DNA of 64,000 nucleotides from Adineta ricciae. Lineage: Eukaryota > Rotifera > Eurotatoria > Adinetida > Adinetidae. The position numbers and the translations under genes were made by a program. The notes below the pieces were generated by a model that saw only the letters and a list, made by a program, of their open reading frames with translations, ran no database searches and was not told where the DNA came from. This document shows, one piece after another, positions 9,967 through 19,670 of this stretch; position 1 is the first letter of the stretch, and each line of letters begins with the position of its first letter. Location of the stretch: assembly GCA_905250025.1 (NCBI GenBank), contig CAJNOJ010000004.1, forward strand, positions 434,001 through 498,000, given 5' to 3'.

Positions 9967-12363
9967 TCAAAAATTCGCATTAGTGTCTTCTGATCGTTTT
10001 GGAATAATATTCAATTTTCTTGGCGCATCAATAATAGGCTTTCTTGTCGGGTCAACAATACATTTTGATATTTCTGCTGACATTTCAGCTGTTTTGCGTT
10101 TCAACTCTTCTAGATCCTTGATGTTTCTCACTTTCTTAAGATATTCTTGAATGATGTAAATTTCAGCCCGACAGTCATAACAATGATCCAATCCTTCATT
10201 AGGTACGCTGTCCATATCGTGTTTATAATACGCTACTCGCATTACGTTCTGGAAATAGTATTGTGCACTTTCGAATTCTTGATGATCATAATGAATTTTT
10301 TTAGCATCTTTCTTCACCAGTAATCGACATTCCATAGCTTTTCTTGATGCCCATGGTTCGATGATTGGACAGCCATCGAGATATTCAGTCGATCCAGACT
10401 CACGTGGAAGTCGGAAATTCAATAAGGCTGCAAACGGCTTCATTATAGTATACCATTGCAGCTGATCAGACATATCACTGTTAGGCGCCGCGTTGTTTCC
10501 ATATAATGCCGGAGTGTAGGTACGAACATTACAAATAAATAACAATTTTTTTCTCAATTTGTTAACACTTCCCGCAATCTCATTGGTAAATTTCTCTTTG
10601 TGAACTTTCATATTCCCACGCGAATATATTGCGAAGTCTTTATCATCGAATAGTAGAAACTCCATTCTTGAAAAAAGCGAAGCTAAATAGACTATATGAA
10701 TACCAGGAGCAGCTCCAGCGTAGATAACCACATAGTCGGGATCATTGCCATATTTGGTAAGAAACTCAATCTCCGGTAAGAGCAGTTTTCTTTGTCCCCA
10801 ATGTTCAGTAGTGGTGATCTTATTTGAATTATTCACACTGATTTTCACGAATGGAGGTAGTTTTGCCAATAATCGACGATCAGCTTTATTAAACTCTTCC
10901 TCATTGTGTTGCAATAGATCATTGTTTATAAAAAGTTCACGCAAATGTGGATTCTCATCGTATGTTTCTTGAAATTTTGTATCAAGTTTTAGACGTCTCA
11001 CGTCATAGTTTTTCTCATGGTTCAGACGCTCCACAAGTCGCCTTTCGTCTGCATACAATTCCGAGTTACCCATTACACTTTGATTGATTTGTGGCAGTTT
11101 CATAGTGTTTGTACTATATAGTTCAGAACCACCATGTTGAAAAGCTGGTCGATGATTGTTGTGGTGTGAGCCTTGGTGTTTATTTTTTCCATTCCTAAAC
11201 AAACGTATGAATACAATCTTTTCTGTTACAAAATGTAAACAATGCAATAAATTTTGTTCGATAGAACTCCATGTAGTATTCAAGTCGAGTTTTCGCTCTG
11301 ATTGTGGAATGGCTCTATTCGTATTTCAGACAGTATCTTACCGTAACGGCTGTTGATCAAAGACTGTACGTAATTCTCTCATAAACGAGATTGACCATTC
11401 AATGTCATCCATAGCTCGATGATGAACATTCACTGGTCCTTTACGAGCTAACCGTGCTTTGATTTTCTTTTCCATCCAAGGTGTCCATCTTCTCATAATC
11501 GCTTGAAATGAGCTCACGTCGATGATGCGATAATGTATGTAGCTGTGCACTTTTGGCATTTCTTGTTCTAGTACACGTTTGTCAATGTGAATCGAACTTC
11601 CAGCCAACGAACACATTTTCTCCGGACAGTGACGTTTTATTACAGTCAGTAACTCTTCTTCTACTTGTTCTCTAGTCAGCTTAGATTTGAGACAATCAGC
11701 GAACAAATCATTGCCGCCATCCTTTACATCTTTAAATGTGTCTTGATGCCATTGACCGAGCCCACTCAAGACTGATTGGTCGAAATGAATAACCCAGTTC
11801 CCTTCATATGTCAAAATCGATTATTTCGTTCGTGAAAATCTGCAAAAGGAGAAGTATACAATACCTGTTTCTAACGGGTTCAAATTAGGGTCAGTGATGA
11901 TAACAGCACATTCCATAATTTCCGGAGCTTCGAGAGATGTCATTTCAAGGTCAAGCCATATGATATTCATTGAATTTAACTTTTCATCATCTGATCGCCA
12001 TGTGGATGATCCTTCTGCTCGAGCAACCGTTGCTCCTAATTCGACCAGCAAATCGCATATTTCTCCTTTCTCACTTTTGGCCGCGAGCTCGCACGGTGTC
12101 AACCAATCTGACACGCGCTTAATGTTAATATTAAATTTATAATCTGTGACTACCAAACGGATAGCATCTGTCATTTCGTATTCAACAAGCTCATGAAGCA
12201 ATGAATTTTTCTTTGGCGTCTTGTTATCATACCATTTTTCAAGAGTGGCTCTACCAAATTCGCGGAGAATTTCAGTGAGCATTCTGACGAATTTATCTTG
12301 ATCACGATGGTTGGCAGCCAGAAAAAGTCTTCCAAGTGCTACATTAACGTCATGCATCGACAT
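9967..12363 (-). CDS. Ankyrin / oligoribonuclease / VP39-type 2'-O-methyltransferase fusion (728 aa)
   Basis: Exons 11865-12363, 11342-11801 and 9967-11194 (introns 63 and 147 bp) join in phase to exactly 729 codons; a 5' UTR intron (12408-12477) precedes the ATG. Residues about 45-115 contain ankyrin-like repeats. Residues about 133-315 are a DEDDh 3'-5' exonuclease of the oligoribonuclease/REXO2 family with the full set D138, E140 (WLDLEMTSL), D240 (SIHIDKRVL), H294 and D299 (HRAMDDI); this family degrades 2-5 nt RNA. After a polar linker, residues about 450-670 match the poxvirus/giant-virus VP39 cap 2'-O-methyltransferase family (Pfam PARP_regulatory): AdoMet loop AGAAPGIH (479-486), K456, E608 and GLDHCYDC (655-662). 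Two of the expected K-D-K-E catalytic positions read Asn (N542, N579), so the methyltransferase half may be a cap binder or inactive. I know of no described protein with this fusion. Viral ancestry of the third domain is inferred from family distribution. Confidence 0.85.
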
Positions 12364-13287
12364 GTTGCTGTTACTATTCAAAACTGTTGGACGAATTCTG
12401 ACAAATACTGCAAGTATGAAAGTTTTCTTACCTTAGTGTAATGAAGAAATGAAAATGGTGTGCAGAATAAAACTCACCTTGCAACGTCTATCTCGTTGTA
12501 ATCGAGTAGGAAGAAGAAGAAGAAGAAAAAGAAGAAAAGAAAAAGAAAAGCTTTAAGCACGCGACATTTATTATATTCCCACTGCCGTAAAAAAACAACG
12601 TTCGTCGAAAAGCAGAAAACAACCATATGTTGCACACACTATCCTTAAAAAGATTCTATTGTGATTATAACCCAAAAAAAAGTGTTGAGCTGACGCGTGC
12701 GCGCCGTGTCGTTTTTTTCTAAAGCGTCAGTATGATGTTTTTGTCAATAAAAAGTAACATCGACATTGAGATAATGATTGATAACTAAACATTTAAATCG
12801 TACTGTCATACTATCCCATTGAAAATGAAATTTATGTAATCAGTCAGTATACAATACTCAATAAGTGTCAGATTGAATGTTATATGATTGACAAATGTAA
12901 TCTCGGGGAAAAATCGTTGTGAAACAAATGAATTATATCATCCTGATAACATTTTGTAAGACAATTAAATCTGATAAGCGTCGTCATACGCATTTCATTA
13001 TACAATGTATGACATTCATTATTCTTAAGGTAAAGACGACAATTCTCCTAACGATGTTAATCTCATTTGCCGAAGAATTATAAGTGTGCAGTTTATCGTG
13101 CGAATTCGCCTGTCGTAAATCATTAGCATACCTTGATGAATTTATTTCTTGAAATAACTTTACATTTATATCATTAAACCATTCATGCGCATTCTATTTT
13201 ATATCTTTTCTCCTACTCACACTTTTCCACTTCTTTTTTTCTGATGAGTTCATCCCACTGCAAATCTATTCTCGTTCATACACTATT
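12364..13287. promoter_or_regulatory. Divergent intergenic region upstream of the fusion gene and a GPCR
   Basis: Contains the 5' UTR intron of the fusion gene (12408-12477, donor gtgagt and acceptor ttgcag on the reverse strand) and a purine-rich AAGAAG tract at about 12510-12553. No further gene seen; promoters of two head-to-head genes are expected here. Confidence 0.4.
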
Positions 13288-14369
13288 ATGTCATCTTCGA
13301 CGGTGCCCAATCTTGTATTACAAGCTAATAACCTAAATTACGCTGCCATGATGTTTATTCGATGTTACTGTTATATCGTCATACCAACGGGAACCATCGG
13401 TCATCTATTGAGTGTTTATGTGTTCACACGACCATCACTATGTTCAAATTCTTGCAGTCGATATTTTCTAGCAGCAAGTATCGTCGGATTAGCTCATACT
13501 GTATATGTTCTACCCATGAGAATGATACAATCAGCTTTTGTCGACACAGATCCAGGTGCATATTCGGTCATTTTCTGCAAAATAACATGGTTATGCTTGA
13601 ATTCGTTGAGGTATGTAAATTGTCTTAGGTTGAAACCTATGTTCTATCGTATACTTTCTCATCTAGAGGTTCAGGATTCTGGTTGATTGTGGTAACTTCA
13701 ATCGATCGATACTTATGTAGTTCCTCTTCAACAAATACAAGAGCATGGAGTAATATACGTGTAGCTAATCGTGTCATTCCTTTAATTATCATCGTTCTCT
13801 TCACTGCATATGTTCATGTTCCTGTCTTCTTCAGAATTGATATTATACCAGCTACACAAAAGCCAATATGTTATCCACCTGGTCCTCCGGGAACTTATCG
13901 CATCATTTTATCATATTTTAACCTTGTTGTTCTTGGTCTGTCACCTTCATTATTAATGTTAATATTTGGTCTTCTGACACTACGCAATGTTGAACGATCA
14001 AAACAGCTCATAGTTGCGCCTACAACAAATGCGCCGAATGCCATTCATCGAAAGACCAATACTCATATGATTCGAATGTTAATCGTTCAAGTATTTGTGT
14101 ATTGTATAACAGGATTAACCTTTTCTGTTGCATTGATTTATACAGCTATCAACGCTAGTAGACCGAAAACGATCTTCGAAGTAGCTCAAGAAAATATGAT
14201 CAATGCAACAGTTGGCATGATGTCTACTGTTGGTCCATGCTTGAGCTTTTATTTATTCACCCTTTCAAGTGGCTTATTTCGAAAAGAATTGAAAAATCTC
14301 TTTTCTGGCATTCACAACTTTGTTGATCATTCTTCAGCTGTCGCAAACACAACAAATACCAATCGATGA
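13288..14369 (+). CDS. Rhodopsin-like G-protein-coupled receptor (341 aa)
   Basis: Two exons, 13288-13610 and 13667-14369, with a 56-bp intron splitting the Arg codon before the DRY region. Seven hydrophobic segments are visible: TM1 near residues 25-45, TM2 (YFLAASIVGLAHTVYVL), TM3 ending in the DRY-type box SIDRYL, TM4 (VIPLIIIVLFTAYV), TM5 (LVVLGLSPSLLMLIFGLL), TM6 (MLIVQVFVYCITGLTF) and TM7 followed by a short tail. The Cys in extracellular loop 2 (KPICYPPG) can pair with the Cys at the top of TM3. It has the look of the lineage-expanded bdelloid peptide-receptor-like GPCRs; the ligand cannot be read. Unlike the GPCR-like copies at 30.9-41.5 kb it is intact. Confidence 0.88.
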
Positions 14370-14813
14370 AAAAGCGAATATTGAGTGTAATGAATAAATA
14401 TCCATTTTCTATTTAACTTCTTTCCTTTTTTATCTTGTATTCATTGCGCATAAAAGTTTTTTGTATGAAAGCTATCGAGGTCAAGTGCAAGATGCATTTT
14501 CTAATTATCCTCAGTGGGGCATGACATAATTCATTATAAATTTGTTTCACTGTTTAAAAAGATCCTAAATGACAGAAATACCTAAGTGGTTCTTTCAGAG
14601 AGTGTTTATTTGTTTCCAAGCAAAGTTTGTATTGACATACAGTCTCTCGTAAACGAGAGTCACTATACATTCTTCTGACTAGTTATACAAAAAAAAAATT
14701 CGTCCGTTCTGCACCGAAATAGAGATAAACATAAAGCCATGTGTCTTCAACAGAAGATAAGAAATAAGCATCGTTACACCTTTTGTTCGCGTTTTACTTT
14801 CTATTTTGACGAC
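14370..14813. other. Intergenic upstream of the first SDR gene
   Basis: Short AT-rich spacer. An in-frame ATG at 14739 precedes the chosen SDR start, but paralogue alignment supports the later ATG at 14814. Confidence 0.35.
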
Positions 14814-15791
14814 ATGGCTTTGTTAATTCTTTTTGCACTGACTCTCGATTTAATCTATCGAGCATATCGGTATTTCTTTCCACATCCAGACATAGATCCT
14901 AAAGGAAAATATGTTTTAATATCTGGCTGTGATACGGGTTTCGGTCGTCAATTAGCTCTCGAACTTGATAAACAAGGTTTTCATGTTTTTGCTGGTGTGT
15001 TGAATTCAAATAGCGAAACATCATTTCGTGAAATACTTTCCCAACGTGCAACAGTCTTTCATTTGGATGTTACTAAACAAGAAGATATCGATGCAGCATT
15101 CGCATTAGTGGAAAAGGAAACGAATACACTTCATGCACTTGTCAATAACGCTGGTATCAGTACAAGTGGTTACATCGATTGGATGACAATGGAATCGATG
15201 CGGCGAATAATGGAGGTGAATTATTTTGGGCATGTGAACATGACAAAAACGTTTTTACCACTACTCATCTCGCGGCGTTATTCACGTGTTATTAACATTT
15301 GCTCTGTAGCTGGAATTGTTTCAGCACCGATGAAATCAGCTTATTCAGCATCGAAATATGCGTTAGAAGCGTTTTCCGATTGTCTCCGACGAGAAATGGC
15401 GTCATGGAATTTATATGTGAGTATTATTGAACCGGGTCCAATGCGAACGCCGATTATTGAAGGGCATGATGAATATATGACTAAATTTTGGAGTCAACTG
15501 CCGAATAACGTTCAACAACGGTGGGGCGAAGATTTTCTGAAGGTTCAAATGAAAAAAATATCAGACAACTTTCTCTATCGTCATGCCGAAGATCCAGCTA
15601 AAGTTGTTCGAGAGCTCCAACATGCTATTATTAACTCAAAGCCTGATACTCGCTATAGACCGGGTTGGCAAGCAAAATTCTTCTTCTTTCCACTATCAAT
15701 GGCTCCTACTTGGCTCTCAGACTGGATTTTGGTACGCGCAGTGAATTCGGACACAGTTCCTGCTGATGTACGCAAACAGCACACAGAATAA
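14814..15791 (+). CDS. Membrane-anchored short-chain dehydrogenase, RDH/HSD17B6-like (SDR copy 1)
   Basis: 325 aa, no intron. It has an N-terminal hydrophobic anchor (ALLILFALTLDLIYRAY), the NAD(P) motif SGCDTGFG, NNAG, and the catalytic pair in AYSASKYALEAFSD, then EPGPMRTPI. This is the classical SDR layout of the SDR9C group (retinol, 17-beta-hydroxysteroid or 3-hydroxybutyrate dehydrogenases), which oxidise or reduce secondary alcohols or ketones at a membrane. I chose ATG 14814 over 14739 because the five paralogues begin directly with the hydrophobic anchor. It is the only forward-strand copy and converges tail-to-tail with copy 2. The substrate is unknown. Confidence 0.9.
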   Translation: MALLILFALTLDLIYRAYRYFFPHPDIDPKGKYVLISGCDTGFGRQLALELDKQGFHVFAGVLNSNSETSFREILSQRATVFHLDVTKQEDIDAAFALVEKETNTLHALVNNAGISTSGYIDWMTMESMRRIMEVNYFGHVNMTKTFLPLLISRRYSRVINICSVAGIVSAPMKSAYSASKYALEAFSDCLRREMASWNLYVSIIEPGPMRTPIIEGHDEYMTKFWSQLPNNVQQRWGEDFLKVQMKKISDNFLYRHAEDPAKVVRELQHAIINSKPDTRYRPGWQAKFFFFPLSMAPTWLSDWILVRAVNSDTVPADVRKQHTE

Positions 15792-15898
15792 AATTCTTTT
15801 TTTTTTGTGTAAGGAAATAAGATGATTAAGTCGTAAACGTTTATTGAATAGAATAAAAAAAGATATAGGGATTGTTCATACATTTTTATAAATCGAAT

Positions 15899-16882
15899 TT
15901 AATCTCGAATTTGACTTTGAACACTTGCCGGAATAATATCACTTGAACGCATATTGCCTAAAAGATAATCGACGAATGCAGCAGGCAACATTGATAAAGG
16001 AAAGAAGATTAGACTGGACTGAATTCCCGGTCGATAACGAATTTCAGGAGCAGTATTCATCACTGCATGTTGAAGTGCTTGGACGACTTTGATTGGATCT
16101 TCAGCTCTTTTCGTTAGTTCTTTATTATCTAATTTCGTATGATATGATTTTATATATGGTTCTCCCCATCGTTGTTGAGCATCATTTGAAAGCGCGCCTA
16201 AAAATTCGGGAAATGGTTTGACCAGATTTTCAATGATAGGTGTTCGCATAAATCCAGGCTCGATGATGCTAACACGTAGATTCCATGGTATCATCTCTCG
16301 ACGAAGACAATCCGAAAATGCTTCGAATGCATATTTTGATGCACAGTATGATGCCATTCCGGGTCCAGCTAGGTAACCAGCTACCGAACAGATATTCACA
16401 ACACGTGAATCACGTTTCGCAATCAATAAGGGTAAGAACGCTTTCGTCATGGCCACGTGTCCGAAAAAGTTCACATCCATCACTCGACGCATAGTTTCCA
16501 CAGTTGTCCAATCGATAAGATAACCACTACTGATACCTGCATTATTGACCAATGCGTGTAAAACTTTTGTTTTACTTTGCACCAATTCTAGTGCTGCATC
16601 GATATCCTCTTGTTTAGTAATATCAAGACGAAATACAGTTGCTCTGGATGAGAGTTTATCTTTGAGTGAGGTGACATTGTCTGTAGAATAAACACCAGCA
16701 AGCACGTTGAAACCGTGTTTATCAAGTTCAAGAGCTAATCGATTACCGAAGCCAGTATCACATCCAGAGATGAGAACATATTTGCCTTTTGGATCGATGT
16801 TGGGTGTTGGAACAAAGTGTCGATACAATCGATATCCCACATAAAGTATGATCGCAGTAGAAAGTAAAAAACACGCTACCAT
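15899..16882 (-). CDS. Membrane-anchored short-chain dehydrogenase (SDR copy 2)
   Basis: 327 aa, single exon. N-terminal anchor (FLLSTAIILYVGYRLY), cofactor motif SGCDTGFGNR from residue 39, LVNNAGIS, catalytic SYCASKYAFEAFSD, and EPGFMRTPI. The active-site residues are complete. The cofactor-binding half is almost identical at DNA level to copy 5 (19671-20654), with only a handful of differences over about 270 bp near 16540-16810 versus 20320-20590, while the C-terminal substrate region differs strongly. That pattern suggests gene conversion or a recent partial duplication. Likely the same reaction class as copy 1, with different substrate preference. Confidence 0.9.
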   Translation of the reverse strand: MVACFLLSTAIILYVGYRLYRHFVPTPNIDPKGKYVLISGCDTGFGNRLALELDKHGFNVLAGVYSTDNVTSLKDKLSSRATVFRLDITKQEDIDAALELVQSKTKVLHALVNNAGISSGYLIDWTTVETMRRVMDVNFFGHVAMTKAFLPLLIAKRDSRVVNICSVAGYLAGPGMASYCASKYAFEAFSDCLRREMIPWNLRVSIIEPGFMRTPIIENLVKPFPEFLGALSNDAQQRWGEPYIKSYHTKLDNKELTKRAEDPIKVVQALQHAVMNTAPEIRYRPGIQSSLIFFPLSMLPAAFVDYLLGNMRSSDIIPASVQSQIRD

Positions 16883-17284
16883 ATTGACTTCGCAAATCTA
16901 GAATGAAGTTTATGTTATTTTTTGAATCGCGAGAAAGAAATGTGACTCGAGAAGAAGAATATTTGCGAACGGTGGCCAACCTTTATATAGAGTATCGACA
17001 TTGCATTTTTCTTTCTTTTCTTTATCTTTTCATTAGTTCTGCTGTGTACGCATGAATCATTAGTATAACAAATTCTGTCCTCTTTTCATTCTATTTTTAC
17101 GAATCTATATGTGCTCTGCAGGAATGGACAAAATACTGGAAGTACGTATACGCAGAAAAGGTTCGTCCGAAGCATACGTGTCAAAAGTAGTGAATATATT
17201 TTCTTGTCACGCAATTATACTTACGATTTACCTAAAATCTTTTTATCAATTCAATCAAAAGAAATTACATAAATGGTATATTAT
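16883..17284. other. Spacer between SDR copies 2 and 3
   Basis: Contains the promoter side of copy 2. No gene seen. Confidence 0.3.
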
Positions 17285-18262
17285 CTAGTTCGACTGTTGC
17301 TTTCGTAGTTCAGCTGGAATGAAATGTAATACTTTCGCTAAGAGTTTGTCAATTAACCAAACTGGAGGAAGATAGAATACAACAAAAATCATTTTCGCTT
17401 GCCATCCCGGTCGATAACGAATACACGGTTTTGTGCTCATCACCGCATGTTGAATGGCTTTGACAACAGTTAATGGACTATCTGCATATTTAATAAACGG
17501 ACTGCTTAACGATTGTTGAATGATATTATTCAAAAATTCGATGCCCCATCGTTGTTGAGTGTCAGCGGAAAGTCCATTCCAAAGAGCGCGTAAATTTTTT
17601 TCATAATTTTCAGTCATCAGTGTTCGTAAGGTACCAGGTTCGATGATACTCACATGCAGACCCCACGGTCTCATTTCTCTTCGGAGACAATCTGAAAATG
17701 CTTCCAGTGCAGATTTTGATGAAGAGTAGGCACACGTATTTGGAAAGGCGAAGAAACCGGTTGCTGAACACATATTCACCACACGCGAATAAGGTTTCGT
17801 TAAAAGCAGAGGTAAAAACGTTTTCGTCATAGCAACGTGTCCAAAATAGTTCACATCCATAATTTGACGCATTAGATTCATGGATGTCCAATCAATGCAT
17901 CCGTGTGTAATGATCCCGGCATTGTTGATGAGTGCATAGAGAGTGTTCGTTTTCTTTTGTACTAACTGTAGTGCAGCATCGATGTCATCTTGTTTGGTAA
18001 TATCCAAATGAAAGACAGTGGCTCTGGATGAAAGTTGATTTGTTAATGATGTAATATTCTCGTGAAGATATACTCCAGCAAGTATATTAAAACCTTGCTG
18101 ATCAAGTTGCAGAGCTAGGGAATAGCCTACACCAGTGTCACATCCTGATATCAGTACATATTTGTCATTTGAGTTGACATTCAACGTTGGATAGAAATGA
18201 TTGTAAAGACGATAGATGCTATAAATTATGATGATGACTAGAGCAATACTAAAGAATAACAT
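17285..18262 (-). CDS. Membrane-anchored short-chain dehydrogenase (SDR copy 3)
   Basis: 325 aa, single exon. Very hydrophobic N-terminus (FFSIALVIIIIYSIYRLY), SGCDTGVG, INNAG, catalytic AYSSSKSALEAFSD and EPGTLRT. Catalytic Tyr and Lys are present. The C-terminal half (substrate side) differs from the other copies, and the protein lacks the Pro in the RTPI segment found in copies 1, 2 and 5. It lies in the same orientation as copies 2, 4, 5 and 6, with its own spacer, so it is probably transcribed separately. Confidence 0.88.
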   Translation of the reverse strand: MLFFSIALVIIIIYSIYRLYNHFYPTLNVNSNDKYVLISGCDTGVGYSLALQLDQQGFNILAGVYLHENITSLTNQLSSRATVFHLDITKQDDIDAALQLVQKKTNTLYALINNAGIITHGCIDWTSMNLMRQIMDVNYFGHVAMTKTFLPLLLTKPYSRVVNMCSATGFFAFPNTCAYSSSKSALEAFSDCLRREMRPWGLHVSIIEPGTLRTLMTENYEKNLRALWNGLSADTQQRWGIEFLNNIIQQSLSSPFIKYADSPLTVVKAIQHAVMSTKPCIRYRPGWQAKMIFVVFYLPPVWLIDKLLAKVLHFIPAELRKQQSN

Positions 18263-18454
18263 GGTATGCTATACAACAAGAGTTGAAGAAAAAAAACAAC
18301 GCGGTTATTCTTATATGATGGTTAACAAATATTTCTCTTTGCACGTGGTCGGTGATGTTAGAAGTGCAGGAAAGAAAAAAAAAACAACGAGACATGAAGA
18401 AAAAGTATTTGCGCTATTCTATTTGATTTGTACTCTTACAGCATTCAAGAAGTT

Positions 18455-19429
18455 CTATTCGGAGAGTTGATGCTGAACACCAGCAGGAATTGATGTTTCT
18501 CCCAGATTTAAAAGAAAATCCATTATTTGAGTCGGACAAATGCATGAAAGCAGAAAGAACGAATTTGATTGCCATCCTGGACGGTATCGAATTGCAGGAC
18601 TGCTGTTCGATATTGCGTGTTGTATTGCTAGTACTACTTTATTTGGATTCTCAGCACCGACTATAACCGAACTATTCTTCACTTGTAATACTGTATTATG
18701 GAAGAAAATATCTCCATAACGATCTTGAACAATTTTAGTGAGTTGTCTCCACAAATTTTCGATACGATAGTCTAAATTCTCGATAAAAGCTGTTCGCATC
18801 GCTCCAGGTTCAATGATACTAACATGAAGATCCCACTGTGTCATCTCGCGACGAAGACAGTCAGAAAACGCTTCGAGAGCATGATTTGAAGCTGATAACG
18901 CAGAAGTTCCAGCAAAAGATACATAACCAGATATTGAGGAGACATTCACAACTCGAGAAGAACGTTTAGCAATCAATAATGGTAAACACGTCTTCGTCAT
19001 GGCGACGGCTCCAAAGTAATTCACATCCATTACTCGACGTATAGTTTCAACAGATGTCCAATCGATTAAGTAACCATCAGCTATGCCTGCATTATTGACA
19101 AGTGCGTGTAGAGCATTTGTCTTACTCCGTATAATTTGAAAAACTGCATCAATTTCATCTTGTTTTGTGACATCCAGACGAAACACTGTTGCTCGTGATG
19201 AGAGTTTGTCGCTTAGCGCACTGAAGTTATCGAGATTGTGTATACCAGCTAAAACATGAAAACCTTGTTTATCGAGCTCGATGGCTAGTAGATGGCCAAC
19301 GCCGGTATCACATCCGGATATTAAAACATATTTTCCAGTTGGATCGATGTTTGGAGATGGAAGAAAATACCGATGATATATTCGGTAACTACAATAATAT
19401 ATTACTCCGAGAATGATAAGTAGAAACAT
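18455..19429 (-). CDS. Short-chain dehydrogenase paralogue lacking catalytic Tyr and Lys (SDR copy 4)
   Basis: 324 aa, single intact exon with N-terminal anchor, SGCDTGVG (residues 39-46) and VNNAGIADG. At the place where every neighbour has Y-x3-K, this copy reads SALSASNHALEAFSD: Leu at 178 and Asn at 182. The frame is otherwise unbroken and the fold motifs are kept, so this is not obvious decay. Known SDR chemistry requires this Tyr as general acid/base and this Lys for cofactor binding and pKa lowering, so the protein should be catalytically inactive; it could be a scaffold or partner of the active copies. A sequencing error is unlikely to explain two separated non-synonymous changes. Confidence 0.85.
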   Translation of the reverse strand: MFLLIILGVIYYCSYRIYHRYFLPSPNIDPTGKYVLISGCDTGVGHLLAIELDKQGFHVLAGIHNLDNFSALSDKLSSRATVFRLDVTKQDEIDAVFQIIRSKTNALHALVNNAGIADGYLIDWTSVETIRRVMDVNYFGAVAMTKTCLPLLIAKRSSRVVNVSSISGYVSFAGTSALSASNHALEAFSDCLRREMTQWDLHVSIIEPGAMRTAFIENLDYRIENLWRQLTKIVQDRYGDIFFHNTVLQVKNSSVIVGAENPNKVVLAIQHAISNSSPAIRYRPGWQSNSFFLLSCICPTQIMDFLLNLGETSIPAGVQHQLSE

Positions 19430-19670
19430 ACTAACAATTATTTATATATCTATACCGCGCAGGAATATGACTGTGTAAAGGTAACTATCATCGAACAACG
19501 TTGTTTGATTTTTGTTCTTTCGAATCACGTGTACGTGTATTGCGTCTATATATGCAATCACCCTTGACTAGATTTTTCTCCATTATTTCAGTGAAAGGAC
19601 AATGTATTAATTTATTATTGTCTCTGAAGATATTGTAGACTTAGAAAATATCGACAATAAACTCAACGTT

